The notes: generated by a model from the sequence alone, not told the origin. Positions 45,430 to 57,986 are shown, numbered from the stretch's first letter. The stretch is DNA of 64,000 nucleotides from Deroplatys truncata (GCA_030765065.1 CM060977.1:125678295-125742294), one strand, 5' to 3'. Numbers and translations are program-made.

Positions 45430-46360
45430 AATCTACAGCAACTGATGGAGGCAATTAAATAGACTGTATGGACTGCTGGAAAGATTAAAAAATGGAAGAC
45501 AAAATGTCAGTGATGAACATCGGAGTGGGAGACCAGTTAGCGTGACAAATGAGACAGTGAAACAGCCCATCGACCAGCAAATCCATGTCAACAACACAGT
45601 CATTGATGATGAAATTGTCGCGAATTCAACATGAGTTAAGAATCTGCAAACAATATCATAAATGATGATTTGACTATTGGAAAACGTGTAACCGATGGGT
45701 ACCAAGGCAAGCTGTCCGGTGATCGTAAGCGCTCATGCTAAAACATTTCTCAGGAGCACTTGGACCAGTATGCTCGTGAAGGAAATGCTTTTGTCGATCG
45801 AACTATGACAGCAGCCGAAACCTGGATGCGCCATTATGAACCAGGGAGTAAAAGAGAGTGCCAGAAAAAATGGAAGACCGTTAGCAGTCATACAGACGAT
45901 ACTTTTAGATGTCAATGGCCCTATATGGGTACCCTTTTAGGAGAAGGGCGAAATTGTGACAAGTGCTCGATACAGTGACATGTTGAATCCTGCCATGCCA
46001 GGAATTTCTTTCAAAAGGAGTAATGCTACTCCGCAACATCGCCCGCCTCCATTAGATTGCGCATACTACGTATACAATACGTCACATGAAATCTGTGGTG
46101 TTGAAACATTTACCATTGAGTCCGAACTTGGTGTCGTCGGACTTTCACTTGTTGGACCTTTGAAAGAACATTTGCGGGGTCAGAAAATTACAGACGTGGT
46201 TGAGGTTGATGAAGGCGGTGCAATGACGGTTACAGGCCACGCCAACAAGCTTTTTCTGGAGGGCATCCGCAATCTTGTAGATCGGTGTACCAAGAGTTTT
46301 GAAGACAAGGTGATCATGTCAAAAACTAAGATAAAACAATTTCAGTATGCACCCTGGTAA
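45430..46360 (+). pseudogene. Mariner-like transposase pseudogene
   Basis: In shifting frames the plus strand reads LKNGRQNVSDEHRSGRPVSV (end of the DNA-binding half), then AETWMRHYEPGSKRE, where the expected first catalytic Asp is Ala. Next come VTSARYSDMLNPAMPG and the C-terminal part GPLKEHLRGQKI ... FLEGIRNLVDRC. Many stops and frameshifts occur between 45590 and 46000. The last ~130 codons (45956-46360) are open but lack the conserved PDLAPSD-type third-aspartate block. No terminal inverted repeats were identified, so the element's limits are unknown. Confidence 0.72.
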
Positions 46361-48089
46361 AAACTTAGAATTATTTTCCTGTTATTTATTGACTTGCGCT
46401 CGTATAAAGAAATATGCAAAAAATGTGCTAGTTAAAAGGTTACCAATTTATGCAATCGAACAAAGCATAATTATTCAACTGACCGTAGCAGAGGAGGAAA
46501 GCTTGGTTGTGTTAAGAGTCAGAAGAATTGCAGTTGCATTAACGTGTGTATTTTATTTGTATATACGGTTAGATGTAATGATACAAACTGAAATGAGTAA
46601 ACCAAAATTGTAAATCGTGTAACACTTAGGACGTATATCTTTATCCGGTAATACCACAAACCAAGAGATAGAAACAGATATTGCTCTAGTTTGGCTAATC
46701 TTCTCCATCTCAAAAGGCGATAAGCCGAAATTCAGTTGGGAACGGTCGGATATTAGCATTTGGCGAATGGGAACTTTACAGAAGACAGGCAGGCATTGGT
46801 ATTCAGTGCTGGATTAAATACCTGTTATTGCGGTTAATGAAACGTAACCACTGTATATGTTAGGAATGCTATCCAAATACACAATTTTGGAAACATGTTA
46901 GAAATGCCAGGCTCTTGTGATTGAAGTATCCTTACGCTTCGGACCCGATCTTTCTCATCTTCATTTGATTTTTCCACAAGTTTAAAGTATAGGTAGTAAA
47001 ACTATTTTCTTCGTCCCTTTACAGATTTTGGTCCTTCGCATTCAACACATCCATAACGATTGTTCGTAGATTTTGGCAGTCTTTCTAAAATGTAATCCAC
47101 CGAATTTGTCACTCCTGTAACACTCGACTGGTATTCCCTATAAAATTCTCTGTATAAACGCGACTCTCATATTTAAAGATAGGACTTTCTTTTATCACAG
47201 TTTTTCGGAGGAGCAATTGTCTAACTACTGGAAGGACTGTGCCTTGAAAAGAGCTTCTCCAAAATAAAAGCTTAAATAAACATTTATTTATTAATAATTA
47301 TACTTTTTATATATCTTCTACTCTTTATTCCTATTTCATGTGGCACATATATGTAAGTATAGCTACATCATCGATGGAAAACGTTAACAGCCAAAATAGA
47401 AATTGCTCTAATAAAGATTACTATAAGAAATTCTGACGAAAGCTGTGTATTATTACTACTCAAACATTTCTAGCCATTATTTTGCGCTAATTGCAAAATG
47501 ATGTAAAAATAAATGTTTCTAAAAATATATTGCATCGACAAAATTAGTTTAATCGATTCTGCTTAGATGGATCAAAAGTACAAGATGTTCTTCTGTGTGC
47601 TTTATTACAATGCAGATATGTTTCAACACGCAAGGTAGATGTAGCAACAGGACAAAAGGGTTTCATTTAACTATACACTCTGAAAGTGAGTACATCTAGA
47701 AACACATATTTGTAAAATAAAACCGTTAAAACTTTTGTATTAAATTTAAAATGAATGGTTTCCTTAACCTAAATAAGTTAACCATTGTTCTAGCTCAACA
47801 TCATATTGTGGAAGTTTACTACGAGTTTTAAGCAAAACAATTTAGAATCAGGAATCGTGATTTTATTCTGTTTACCCTTTGCAATATTGTATGCTTTAAT
47901 CATAACATAAAAATCTGTAATGCATTCACTACGTTGCCTACTCACTACCTTAACCCCCCCCAAAAAAGACCTGTTTTACTGTACCGAATGACTCAGAATT
48001 CCTATTGCACACCTCTATGTGTGGTAGAGGGGCCTTAATAGATAAATATTTGATTAGGAACTCATGTCTGGAATTGTATCGTTTCGCAG
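46361..48089. other. Unassigned AT-rich DNA
   Basis: Short ORFs at 46347-46759 on both strands overlap each other and show no domain. The remainder is AT-rich and unassigned. Confidence 0.45.
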
Positions 48090-48680
48090 ATGACAGAATC
48101 AAGTATCAAGGTTCAAATTTCCTGCATTACCTGCGTCACTACAAGAACTGCTCGATGTGGCGATCCGAAGTTCGTTGCAAATAGTGTACCTCAGAGGAAT
48201 GTTTTCATATGCACGCTGGAAAATACTTGGTATGTGCTGAATTGTTTCTGCTGCAGCCAGAACTCCTGCAACGCGGTCTTCCTCCAACTCTACAGGAGAT
48301 TCTTCATATGGCCTCATAGGACATAGTCAAGAGGAGTTAGATCCGCCGATCTTGGTGGCCAAGGAGTTATACCACAGCGATCTATCTACCTGTTCCCATA
48401 GGTCTGATTGAGATGTCAGACGACATGGGGAAATTGTATTGGTGCGGCAATATATTAGAACCATATATGCAACGGCACATCGTCCAAGAACTGCGTCAAA
48501 GCTTCTTGCAGGACGGTGAAGTACCTGGAGTCCGTTAGTTGGCCCGAAAGAAGGTACAGCCCTATCAGATGACAATTGATAGGCGCAATGTGATCATGCC
48601 AATCTGAAATGCCTTTTACGTACACTGTGATTGCCCTAAATCTTTGCAATACACAATCCACACTCTAAGAAAGAGAAGTT
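48090..48680 (-). pseudogene. DD41D-like transposase pseudogene, C-terminal half (copy 1)
   Basis: Reading on the minus strand: HLIGLYLLSGQLTDSRYF then EALTQFLDDVPLH corresponds to the linker before the second catalytic aspartate. After a frameshift, SDLWEQVDRSLWYN and further SPVELEEDRVAGVLAAAETI correspond to the end of the catalytic domain and the C-terminal helix. The catalytic aspartate motifs are degraded by frameshifts and stops. It is related to, but clearly different from, the transposase at 11584-12609. Confidence 0.6.
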
Positions 48681-48837
48681 CGTACTAGTACAGTCAGCAT
48701 GGGCAGTATTAAATAACAATGCTTGGCGATACTGCTTATCTCAGGTCATCCAAGCTGTGTACGTCTAGTTACTGCAGGCATGGTCAACAGTTACTCTACC
48801 TTAGCGATGGAAGTTGTGAGGCAAGGTCTAATAGAGT

Positions 48838-49130
48838 CATCCTCCGTGGTCTAGTGGTACCATGCTAGCCTCTAGTTCCCGAGGTCGCAGATTCAAACCC
48901 GACGGAGGGCGGTGGATTTTTTCGGGCGTAAAAATCCGTATACGGCTTCTTTCGGAAAGGAAGTAAAGCTGGTGGTGCCATGTCGTAGATTTACGGCATG
49001 TAAAAGAACCTCAATCCTGATAAAGAGGCATCTGAGCAAAACTTCCGGTCTTTCACAGCCAATATAGAATGGGACGCTAAGAACCATATCAGTTAAAAGA
49101 GTGTCCATAAATAAAACTCAATATAATTTT
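48838..49130 (+). mobile_element. tRNA-derived SINE, family C, full length
   Basis: This is the most complete family C copy. It has box A TGGTCTAGTGGTACCATGC, box B GGTCGCAGATTCAAACCC, the conserved body beginning GGAGGGCGGTGGATTTTTTC and an A-rich 3' end after ATAGAATGGGACGCTAAG. The minus-strand ORF over it is incidental. Confidence 0.8.
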
Positions 49131-49255
49131 AAGGGTCTAATAGACTTGCATATGAAGCATATCTATGCGAAAAATTTCGGCAAAAATATGTACATACAGA
49201 CGATCGTATCGGATAGAGCTGTACAAATTTATCTTGTAGGGCGAAAATAATAATC

Positions 49256-50385
49256 ACTAAGGACTTGATGGAAGAGAATGAAGATGATAGCCACAACGGT
49301 GGAACCAACGAAAGAAGTTTAATAACTCAAATACTTCGTGCATGTATAAAACAGGTGCTATTGATGAATAATATGAAATACATCCACAAATTATTCGTAA
49401 AGTTGTTAATGAGAAGGGATCAAGGATTGCGTCGACGTTAGAATTCTCAAATAAGAAACTTTTGGATGAGGCTATGAACAGAAAGAGGAGACGCACTCTT
49501 CCACTTTTAGTAACAAGTAGGTCAAGTCCACGAAAGTGTGTCTACCTTACCAACATTACTTCAGGATATCAATCGACTGTGCCAGTCAGTCATATTGTAA
49601 ATAATATTACAGTTTTGGGGCGTAAAGTAATTTAAGATACATTTGTGTAATTCATGATGTATACATGGATCGAACATATAACCACTGCATTAATTTTGGG
49701 GATAATTGTTTACCATCCGCGCACTACATTGTGGACAATACATTTCTATTGTATATTGTTTCTTCACGGACAAAATGAAGGAATCATATATACAGTTATT
49801 TCAAAGTAATTGTGAGCAACTAAGTTTAAGTTTACGGCCTAAGATCATAGTAGTGGACACAGAAAAATCTATCCATCGCGTTATCAACTCATTTGGAATG
49901 AAGGAGTGCAAAGCCTCGGCTGCAGATTTAATCTAGGACAAGCCTGGTGGTCTAGCTACGTTTTACAAGGATGCAACATTTATGGCTATCTCATAGTTTT
50001 GGTCTCTCGTAATTGACTCCAGAAGAAGTGTTTGATATGCGTGAAGGTGAGAAGAGATCAGCCTCTACGCATATCCAGGAACTATCATTAATCAACAGTA
50101 ATTATCATATAGACTCGTATATTTCAGAGGAGGCGATGTTTCTACCCACACTTGCGTGAAATCATCTGCCACGTTGATTCACACTACGAAAGCATGAAGG
50201 GAAAGCATGATTTTGCAGCAAGTCCAACTTCCTCGCATCCAGACATTTTCAAAGTCGCCCATGTTTTGAACACACCTCAAACAGAAACCTACATGAAGAT
50301 CAGTGACTTGCAACAGGTCCCCACCCCCACGAAAAGAAGCTTAATAGAAAACAATATTCAGAGAATGGGCGTTTCAATTTAAAAA
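49256..50385 (+). pseudogene. Mutator-like (MULE) transposase pseudogene
   Basis: The core piece at 49706-49936 reads ISIVYCFFTDKMKESYIQLF, then RPKIIVVDTEKSIHRVINS. This fits the MULE transposase domain pattern of a tolerated phrase, a K-x-x-Y helix and a (I/V)xxDxEKA-type catalytic aspartate region. A downstream segment (50150-50385) has SHPDIFKVAHVL and PTPTKRSLIENNIQRM, matching the position of the C-terminal helical part. Upstream 49436-49500 has ASTLEFSNKKLLDEAMNRKR, which could be the N-terminal linker. Stops and frame changes separate the three. Terminal inverted repeats were not found. Confidence 0.6.
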
Positions 50386-50464
50386 TTAAAATACGGCCAC
50401 TTAGCCTAGCATGTGCACTAATACTAGAAAGTGGGAAGGAATATTATGCTCTAACTGCACTACT

Positions 50465-51230
50465 GCCAAACTAAGCTAAAAAAAAGCGTTTGGCGCACAT
50501 GCATTGTAGGTAACTGGCGCAAATGTGTTGCCCAGCAATTGATGATGCCAGTCCAAACCGTGACTGAAATCCATGAGAATGTATGGCACGAGATTTTCCT
50601 CATCCAAAATTTGGCTGCTTCAACTGTTGACCGTTTCCACATCCTTCCTGGTGAAATATGCTTCCCCTAAAAAGAATAAGCAAAGAAAAGCGTCCGTCAA
50701 AGATATAAAAACAGCATGCACAGTAATTGACACGTGCATGTGCGTTTGGCAATGTCAGAACCATTTGCATCTGTCCTCTGAGGGTGTTATGGGTGAAGCT
50801 GCTGGTCAAAAGTACACGCCAGACGCTATCCTGAAACACTATCACGATACTTGTAATGGTGCGAGTACTCGTCGAAGGTTCTCTATAATTCGAAGTATCT
50901 CCTCTTCAAAGTCCAGAGTGTGGCATCTACGATACATGGAGCATCACAGTCGGCCCTTTGAAGGTACCTGCTTCTCGCAGACGTTTCTCTGATCGGGCCA
51001 AAATAGAATGTGGTGGATGACACGATACGGAAGACACTCTGCATACGTACAGATGACATACAGCGTTACGTCCAGCTTCGCCCTAAATTAACAGATGCCG
51101 GTGTTCTCGACAAATGCGTATTCACTATACTGTATTGTACTGTCTTCCCCAATGCCTGAATGGCAGCTGAATGAAGTTCGAAGCAGATTGTCAGATTGCA
51201 AACAGAGGACGTGGGAAGCAGCACAAATGA
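50465..51230 (-). pseudogene. DD41D-like transposase pseudogene, N-terminal to central part (copy 2)
   Basis: On the minus strand, frames give EKRLREAGTFKGPTV, then EEEILRIIENLRRVLAPLQV (helix-turn-helix region), DSVWRVLLTSS (a TVWRVLHE-like recognition helix), and a segment in which the first catalytic motif reads like EAYFTRKDVETVNS. It ends near the QRF-type linker before the second aspartate. Frames shift several times. It covers residues overlapping copy 1 at 48090-48680, so the two are separate insertions rather than halves of one gene. Confidence 0.5.
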
Positions 51231-51408
51231 CAACGGAAGACGTAATGTTGTCCTTCGTCAATGTGGGTTAAATGTCGTGAATCGGGAGATTTGAAAGCAT
51301 GCAAGCTTGTCAAGTGCATAGTACCGAGACGGTACCCTTCCGGACATGGGCTCCTTAAAAAACACCTTGATCAGCTGCAGCCCCTAGAAGGTGTAATAAA
51401 AATTCTGA

Positions 51409-51840
51409 ATCATCTTATATACTTTATGTTAAACGAGATAAACCTTTGCAACAATGATTTCACTACGCATTTTCTTGTATGTACAAGAAGGATACAGGAG
51501 ACAAGCGATGGTAAGATCTTTAAAAAGCGCGTCCCTTATGTTGGCTTTAAATTCTCATGTGGTAAGCTTTTGTCCCTCTCTTGTGGTTCATAGTTATACC
51601 AATCTACACAACATTAATTCAGAATGAGACGGACTTTTAAGGTTATTTCCACAAACTTCATGACATACTTAGTATAATTATGAAAAACCCAGTCGTTAAG
51701 AGCCGATTTAAGAAAATAAAAAAAAATCACGAACCTTTCACCATGCAAAGGTAGTTTACGATGGGGGAGGGGTGAAATCTCGACATCGAATTTTTGGGTG
51801 TAATATAATACTCAGTCACTCTACTATGGGTAGGATAAAC
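51409..51840 (+). repeat. R1 repeat copy, degenerate
   Basis: Contains TTATGTTAAACGAGATAAAC and ATCGAATTTTTGGGTGTAAT, then a modified end TACTATGGGTAGGATAAAC followed by an A-run. The middle is shortened relative to full-length units. Confidence 0.55.
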
Positions 51841-51998
51841 TTAAAAAAAAAAAAAAGGAACATTCGGTGGTTAAATAACAAAGCGAATGTTTTCCCTAAA
51901 ATGTTTGTAAACTATTACAAACATCAACATCTACACTAAAACAGACAAATGGTCTAGTTCCTACTTATCATTTTGATAGTATAAAGCAGGAATGTTTT

Positions 51999-52315
51999 GT
52001 CGTTCTCTGTGGTGTAGTAGTTGCCATACTAACCTCTGGTTGCCGAGGGTTACCATGCAGCCTCTAGTTGCCGAGGTCGCGGGTTCAAACCCGGCGGAGG
52101 GCGATGGACTTCTTCGGGTGTAAAAATCCTTGGCATGGTTTCCTTCGGAAGGGAAGTAAAGCCAGTGGTCCCGTGTAGTAGATTTACGGCACGTAAAAGA
52201 ACCTCAAGCCTGATAAAGAGGCCTCTGAGCAAAATTTCCCATCTTTCACGCCCAATATAGAATGGGACGCTAAGGATCACAACAGTTAAAGAGGTCCATA
52301 AGTAAAGTTCAACTC
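51999..52315 (+). mobile_element. tRNA-derived SINE, family C, with duplicated head segment
   Basis: Box A-like TGTGGTGTAGTAGTTGCCAT is followed by CTAACCTCTGGTTGCCGAGG and then a second CAGCCTCTAGTTGCCGAGG with box B GGTCGCGGGTTCAAACCCG. Part of the tRNA-like head is therefore present twice. The body and tail match 48838-49130. Confidence 0.78.
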
Positions 52316-52828
52316 AAATTTTTATTTTGAGGAATATATTTTTGTGTAACGTTTCAGAGAACGCGCAAAAGTTGGAATCGTGTACGTATTTCTCAGTACA
52401 TGGTTTGCATGTAGGCCCCTACTACATACAACTCTTCAATTAACGTCAATATGTCTTTCTCACCGTCTTGACGTGGAAGTGAAGGAGATGTAGGAACATT
52501 CAGAACGCTACTTTGCCGTTAATGAATGACGTGCATCCACTCAACGCTGCTTCAACTTATCCACAAAAGTAACTATCGAGTTTGTTTGGCGTGTGTCACT
52601 TGTCTAGTCCCGGATCTATCACTGTCGTCAAGTGAGCTATGAACATCTTGAGAGCAAGCAGTCTCCCTGTTGCTTTCTTCAGTAATGCCACGCGTGCTGA
52701 TAGTTTTTCGGTAATTTAACTGAGGTTAATGAATATTTGTCATGATAATTATTTGGAAAGCGAAGGACGAGAAATAATTATCTAATGACACGTATTAGTT
52801 TGAAAGTTCATTTAAAATACATAAAAAA

Positions 52829-53667
52829 CGTGATCTATTACACTCACATGACTTTCTCTACTATGTACAAACTATTTTTACAAACGCTTATTCTCCATAT
52901 GCTTCATGTTAATCGAGATATCGAGATGTTAATCTTATTGCTAATTTTCTTGTAGATGCAAGGGGAATTGGTAGGCTTTAAGCGATAGTCAAACATTTTA
53001 AGAGTGGTTGCTATGTGGCGTATTCCACTCTCTTTGCATTAGCAGGACAAAAAAAAATGAATAACGAATTTGAGAAAAAGTATAAGTATTGGAAAATTTA
53101 AGGGAATAACAAACAATATCTCGAAAATGGTTCACTCAACAAAAAAATGTATATGACATAAATTGTGTATTTTAACGCGATCTACATTTTTTGTGTAGTA
53201 GTAAAATTTTGTCTATCTCTTATGGTTTACCAGTTATGCAAAAGTCGTTCACAATGAAGAATACTTTTGGAGACATTCCCAGAAAATTCGAGATATACAT
53301 TTCATTTTTCATAAAACTGTCTTAAACATATGATATTTTATTCAAAATTGTTAGCCATTTTTGAGAAAATTAAAATTTTCGAAAAATGTTCCATGTAAAG
53401 GGTAACCTGGGGTGGGAGGATTTTCTTGAAAACCTTCGTGTCGCATATCTGGAAGATACTGAACCTAAATACCAAGTTTGGTGTTTATCCGACTGTTAGT
53501 TTCTGAGTTATGCTGTTCACAGACACGCACACGGACATGTTTCCAAAAATGCTTTTTTTTTGGATTCAAGGGGTCTCAAAACATATATTTCCGGTGAAAT
53601 CTCGATATCGAATTTTTGGGTGGAATGCAATACTTCCCCTACTTACTATACGTAGTAGAGAAAGTAA
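52829..53667 (+). repeat. R1 repeat unit, full length, first of a head-to-head pair
   Basis: It starts GTGATCTATTACACTCACAT and ends ACGTAGTAGAGAAAGTA, aligning along its whole length with the right arm of the 14659 foldback, which it resembles closely. Its outer end faces the outer end of the next, oppositely oriented unit, 60 bp away. Confidence 0.8.
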
Positions 53668-53727
53668 TTACAAGCCAGAGCGAGATTCAGTGAGATAGGT
53701 AACCGCAATGCGAGATCGATTCCATTT

Positions 53728-54550
53728 TTACTTTCTTACTGGCAAGTATAGTAAGTAGGGGAAGTATTGTATTCCACCCAAAAATTCGATATCGAGCTTT
53801 CACCGGAAATACATGTTTTGAGGTGCCCTGAATCAAAATAAAGCATTTTTGGAACCATGTCCGTGTGTGTGTCTGTCTGTGAACAGCATGACTCAAAAAC
53901 GGAAAGTCGGATAAATACCAAACTTGGTATTTGAGTTTAGTATCTACAAAGAATGCGACACGAAGATTTTCAAAATAATCCCCCCATCCCAGACTGTCCT
54001 TTACACAGAACATTTATCGAAAATTTTGATTTGCTCAAAAATGGCTCTAATGATTTTGATTAAAACATCATATGTTTAAGATGTTTTCATGGCAAATGAA
54101 ATGAATATCAATTTTCTGGGAATGTTCCCAAAAGTCCTCTTCAATGACTTTGGCATAACTGGTAAATCGTAAGAGAGAGATAAACTTTTACTACACAGAA
54201 AATTTAGACGTCGTTAAAACACACAATTTATGTCAGATACTTTTTTTTTGTCAAAAACCCATTTCCAAGAGATTCCTTGTTATTTGTTTAAATTTTCCAA
54301 TAATTATACTTTATCTGATGTGGAAATTCGTTATTGTTTTATATATAAATGTGTGTTCTGGACATGCAAAGAGTATGAAATGCTCCACATAGCAACCAGC
54401 TCTTAAAAGATTTGATTATCGCTTAAAGCCTACCATATTCCCCTTGTACTTACAGAAAAATTAGCAACAAGATAGCTTCATCAAATGTTTATCTCGATTA
54501 ACATGAAGTAGATGGAGAATAAGGGTTGTAAAAATAGTTTACATCGGATT
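53728..54550 (-). repeat. R1 repeat unit, second of a head-to-head pair
   Basis: It starts TTTTACTTTCTTACTGGCAA and runs in reverse to about AATAGTTTACATCGG, lacking the final AGTAGAGAAAGT-bearing inner end. It is more diverged from the 14659 arms than its neighbour, so the pair was probably not made in one event. Confidence 0.75.
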
Positions 54551-55360
54551 TTATTTCTGCTTTTAGTATAATCACTGAGTGACTTACATGTTTCATCTCG
54601 TACTATGTCATCTTTCACCGCTTCTTTTGTATGAAACTTCGTCACCAAATTTCGTCGTTTTAAAATTTGTACCAATCACCAACAGTGAACAAGAAAATAC
54701 ATGAGAATAGGCACCCTAGATCGCTGGTTGAGTCGAAGAAGAGATTATAGGAATAAAGAGATGAATGTTGGACAGAACAAAAACTATTAGTTATCAGATT
54801 TTGAGCACCATGCTTTAGAACCATCGATTAAGTTCGATTCTGATTGGTGAACAAGGCATCAATGAGACCCTTCATTCGCTAAGAAAGGCACTCATGTGTA
54901 ATTATTAGAGAAAGTTTTCCTATTACTAAATTAGGTACTGAACATATATTGTGGGTTGTAATTTATTCCGTTTTTAGGTTTACATCAGGTTTCTACCTAA
55001 CTACAACAGAATTAAAGTCGTCTGAAAACAAGTAATGATTACTCTTGATTGCTAACTTCATAACGTAAACTTAAGGTGAAAATAGTACAAAAATCACAAA
55101 AATTGTTGAATAGCACAAGCCGCCTGCTTTGCTACTCTGTAGCTTTCATGGGTCTAAACCACGCCACATGGTCATTTAAATGACTCCCTAAAGTAGCCCA
55201 CCCAAAAAAATAGTTGTAGCAAAGGAAGAAACATAGCAACTCAAACATCATAACGTATTCAAATCAATTGCAGAGGAGCAGAAGGATTGTACACTAATTG
55301 CGTTCTCCAGAGCTTACAATACAAAGCAATAAATTTTTATATCAATTTATGTTCTTAATG
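54551..55360. other. Unassigned AT-rich DNA
   Basis: Apart from weak similarity of 54830-54910 to 32010-32110, nothing was recognised. Confidence 0.4.
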
Positions 55361-55369
55361 AGTGAGTGA

Positions 55370-55419
<50 letters not shown>
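55361..55419. repeat. (GAGT)n(GT)n microsatellite
   Basis: Four GAGT units followed by about 21 GT units. It causes Cys-Val or Thr-His runs in spurious ORFs. Confidence 0.97.
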
Positions 55420-55420
<1 letters not shown>

Positions 55421-55429
55421 TTAGCATTG

Positions 55430-56409
55430 TGCTGCCACCTACTGCGTGGTACTCATTATCCGCGACCTTAGTAGTCATTAGACATCGTGAAACAGCAGAA
55501 TGGGACGCTCCGTGGAACCGCCGACATTTGAAGAGAGCCGTAAAGAATAATAGGCAGACATCTATCCAGACCATCACACAGAAATTCCAAACTGCATCAG
55601 GATCCACTCCCAAGTACTATGACAGTTAGTTGTGAGGAGAGAAACCTTGGATTCCATGGTCGAGCGGCTGCTCATAAGCTACACATCACGCAGGAAAATG
55701 CCAAACGATGTCTCGCTTGGTGTAAGGAGCGTCAACATTACACGATTGAACAGTGGCAAAACGTTGTGCGGAGTGACGAATCACGGTACACAATGTGGCG
55801 ATCCGATGGCAGGGTGTGGGTATGGCAAATGTCCGGTGAACGTCATCTGCCAGCGTGTGTAGTGCCAACAGTGAAATTTGGAGGTGGTGGTGTTATGGTG
55901 TGGTCGTATTTTTCCTGGAGGAGGCTTGCACCCCTTTTTGTTTTGCGTGGCACGATCACAGCGCAGACCTACATTGGCACCTTCTTGAAGAGCAATTCGG
56001 GGATGGCGATTGCATCTTTCAACAAGAGTGAGCACCTGTTCATACTGCACGGGCTGTGGCGGAGTGGTTACACAACAATAACATCCCTGTAATGGACTGG
56101 CCTGCACAGAGTCCTGACTTGAATCCTATAGAACACCTTTGGGATGTTTTGGAACGCCGACTTCGTGCCAGGCCTCACCGACCTTCATCGATACCTCTCC
56201 TCAGTTCCGCACTGCGTGAAGAATGGGCTGCCACTCTCCAAGAAACCTTCCAGCACCTGATTGAAAGTATGCATGCGAGAGTGAATGCTATCATCAAGGC
56301 TAAGGGTGGGCCAACATCATATTGACTTCCAGCATTACCGATGGAGGGCGCCACGAACTTGTACGTCATTTTCAGCCAGATGTCCGGATACTTTTGATCA
56401 GGTAGTGTA
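55430..56409 (+). mobile_element. 5'-truncated Tc1-like transposon
   Basis: The right terminus reads GTCCGGATACTTTTGATCAG, then GTAGTGTA, a Tc1-type inverted terminal repeat, next to TA. No matching left terminus exists upstream, where the microsatellite abuts. The transposase occupies nearly the whole element on the plus strand. Confidence 0.85.
55475..56325 (+). pseudogene. Tc1-like transposase pseudogene
   Basis: The N-terminal paired-like DNA-binding region is degraded (TITQKFQTASGSTPKYY, then stops). The catalytic part is well preserved: GFHGRAAAHKLHITQENAKR, LAWCKERQHYTIEQW, SDESRYTMW with the first Asp, and VPTVKFGGGGVMVWSYFSW. The frame then shifts. In the correct frame the second catalytic motif reads QQE-stop-APVH, so the second Asp is Glu and the next residue a stop. 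The end is DWPAQSPDLNPIEHLWDVLE, including the third catalytic Glu, closing with AKGGPTSY. Both the shift near 55990 and the stop abolish function. Confidence 0.85.
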
Positions 56410-57179
56410 TATAATTGTTTCCCACGGACAGGTGGAAAATCAGTCTTATTTATTTATCCCAAACAGCATAAGTACAGTCGTATTATAACAAATTGAATGT
56501 AAAACTTTAACTAAGAAGACTTCCTAATCATGGCAATTTACCATTTTGAAATGAGAAACTTAACCATATTGTTTGTACACGGTTTTCCTTTCTTTGAGAG
56601 CTGCATTACATGGAAACTATTTTCGGGGAATTCTGCTACTGGTGTATAGTCAACCGAAAAGAGAAAGGTCAAGCTTCGAAGAGTGACTCGGTTATGAAGA
56701 AGTGCTACTGCTTATACTGTTTTACTGTTTTTCCTGTTGCTTATAATTTCAATCACCTCATTTCGAAATTTGAATCTCAGTGATGACACCTTATAGTTTA
56801 CGTGGACAAAAATTCTTCTAAGATGTTATTAACGCTTAAGAAATGGACACTATTAAATGCTGGTGACGAAAAATTCGATGCAGAGTCACAAGATAAATTA
56901 CAAATGTAACAAAGGCTGAATAAATTATTGATGAACAATGTGAAAAATCAAACAAAAAAATCTCTATTTTATTTCGTTTTAACTACGTGGTCGGATGGCG
57001 ACGGATCTGTTAGGGATACCTTGTGGATCGGTGGATGGCGGACAGTTAACCTTCTAGGTTTCATCCCTGTACAATACCGTCTTACTTCGCCAATGTCCAC
57101 AGAGGCATGTGTACAGCAACTGTACCTCTGCTGTTACACGTGCCGGGCAGATGGCAGAGCATGTATTTTTCATGTTTTA
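56410..57179. other. Unassigned AT-rich DNA
   Basis: No ORF or repeat was recognised. A less AT-rich patch near 56985-57130 has no identified origin. Confidence 0.45.
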
Positions 57180-57375
57180 TTGTTCTTTTGTTCCACTTAA
57201 GGTGGAACTTGGGTCACAGCATTAAATATACAATCCGGTATTTACCTTGGCGACTGAGGGAAACCATGAAAAGAAAAAAAAACCTGTCACATTGGTCGGC
57301 CCATAGGATTTAAACCCGAGACCTCCCGAATGAAGGTCATAGATGTTACCGCTTGAACCATCCCGTCCGATCAAA
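57180..57375 (-). mobile_element. tRNA-derived SINE fragment, family A-like (reverse strand)
   Basis: On the minus strand it reads GGACGGGATGGTTCAAGCGG (box A-like) and GGTCTCGGGTTTAAATCC (box B-like), followed by TTTTCATGGTTTCCCTCAG. It matches the head and first body block of family A. Confidence 0.6.
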
Positions 57376-57986
57376 AATTTTGTTTTTTAAGTAATGAACA
57401 AATCAGAAGTAAGTTTGGAATAAGTAATAAAATCAATCGATTTCCAATATTTACTGCTGTATTAGAGGGAAGAGACCTTTATGTGAACCACAAAAAGAAA
57501 GTGCTAAGACAGAAGAGGAAAGTGAGATCGATTAAATTCTACAAGACAAAAGTAGTTTCCATACAATAATATTCAAGCGAAACATGGGTCTTAAAGGGAA
57601 GTACCCGGAAGAGAAAAATCGTCAGGTATGAAATCCTTTACGATTTGTTTTCGAGTACTCTTTTTTAAAATGTTAACGGAGCCAGGAAATAAGCAAAAAC
57701 TGTACAACATTTAAACTTATAAAAATAAATATCAAAAATAAGATATACTTGAGATGCTAAGTTCAGAGGAAGAATGAGAGGAATTTGGCAAAACTATTAA
57801 CAGAATAGGGATCTTATGAAAGTTCTTCTTCTTTAATGACGTCCTGAAATAACTAGGATCCCTTTAGTGTGTAATACAACAATATTTTATTATTCAGGAC
57901 GTTAACTTATTCTCCTTCTGTTTAATTATCCTTTATACATAAGTTTTATTACCTACACTTTAATCACTTTAATTATGCTTTTGGAC
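57376..57986. other. Unassigned AT-rich DNA
   Basis: Nothing was recognised. Confidence 0.5.

Noticed and set aside
48090..51230. A single DD41D transposase gene split by the MULE relic and a SINE
   Set aside because: The two minus-strand parts overlap in the linker before the second catalytic aspartate, so they are two separate copies.
55366..55629. Cys-Val-rich ORF
   Set aside because: Its N-terminus is the GT microsatellite; the rest is the degraded N-terminal part of the Tc1 transposase already annotated.
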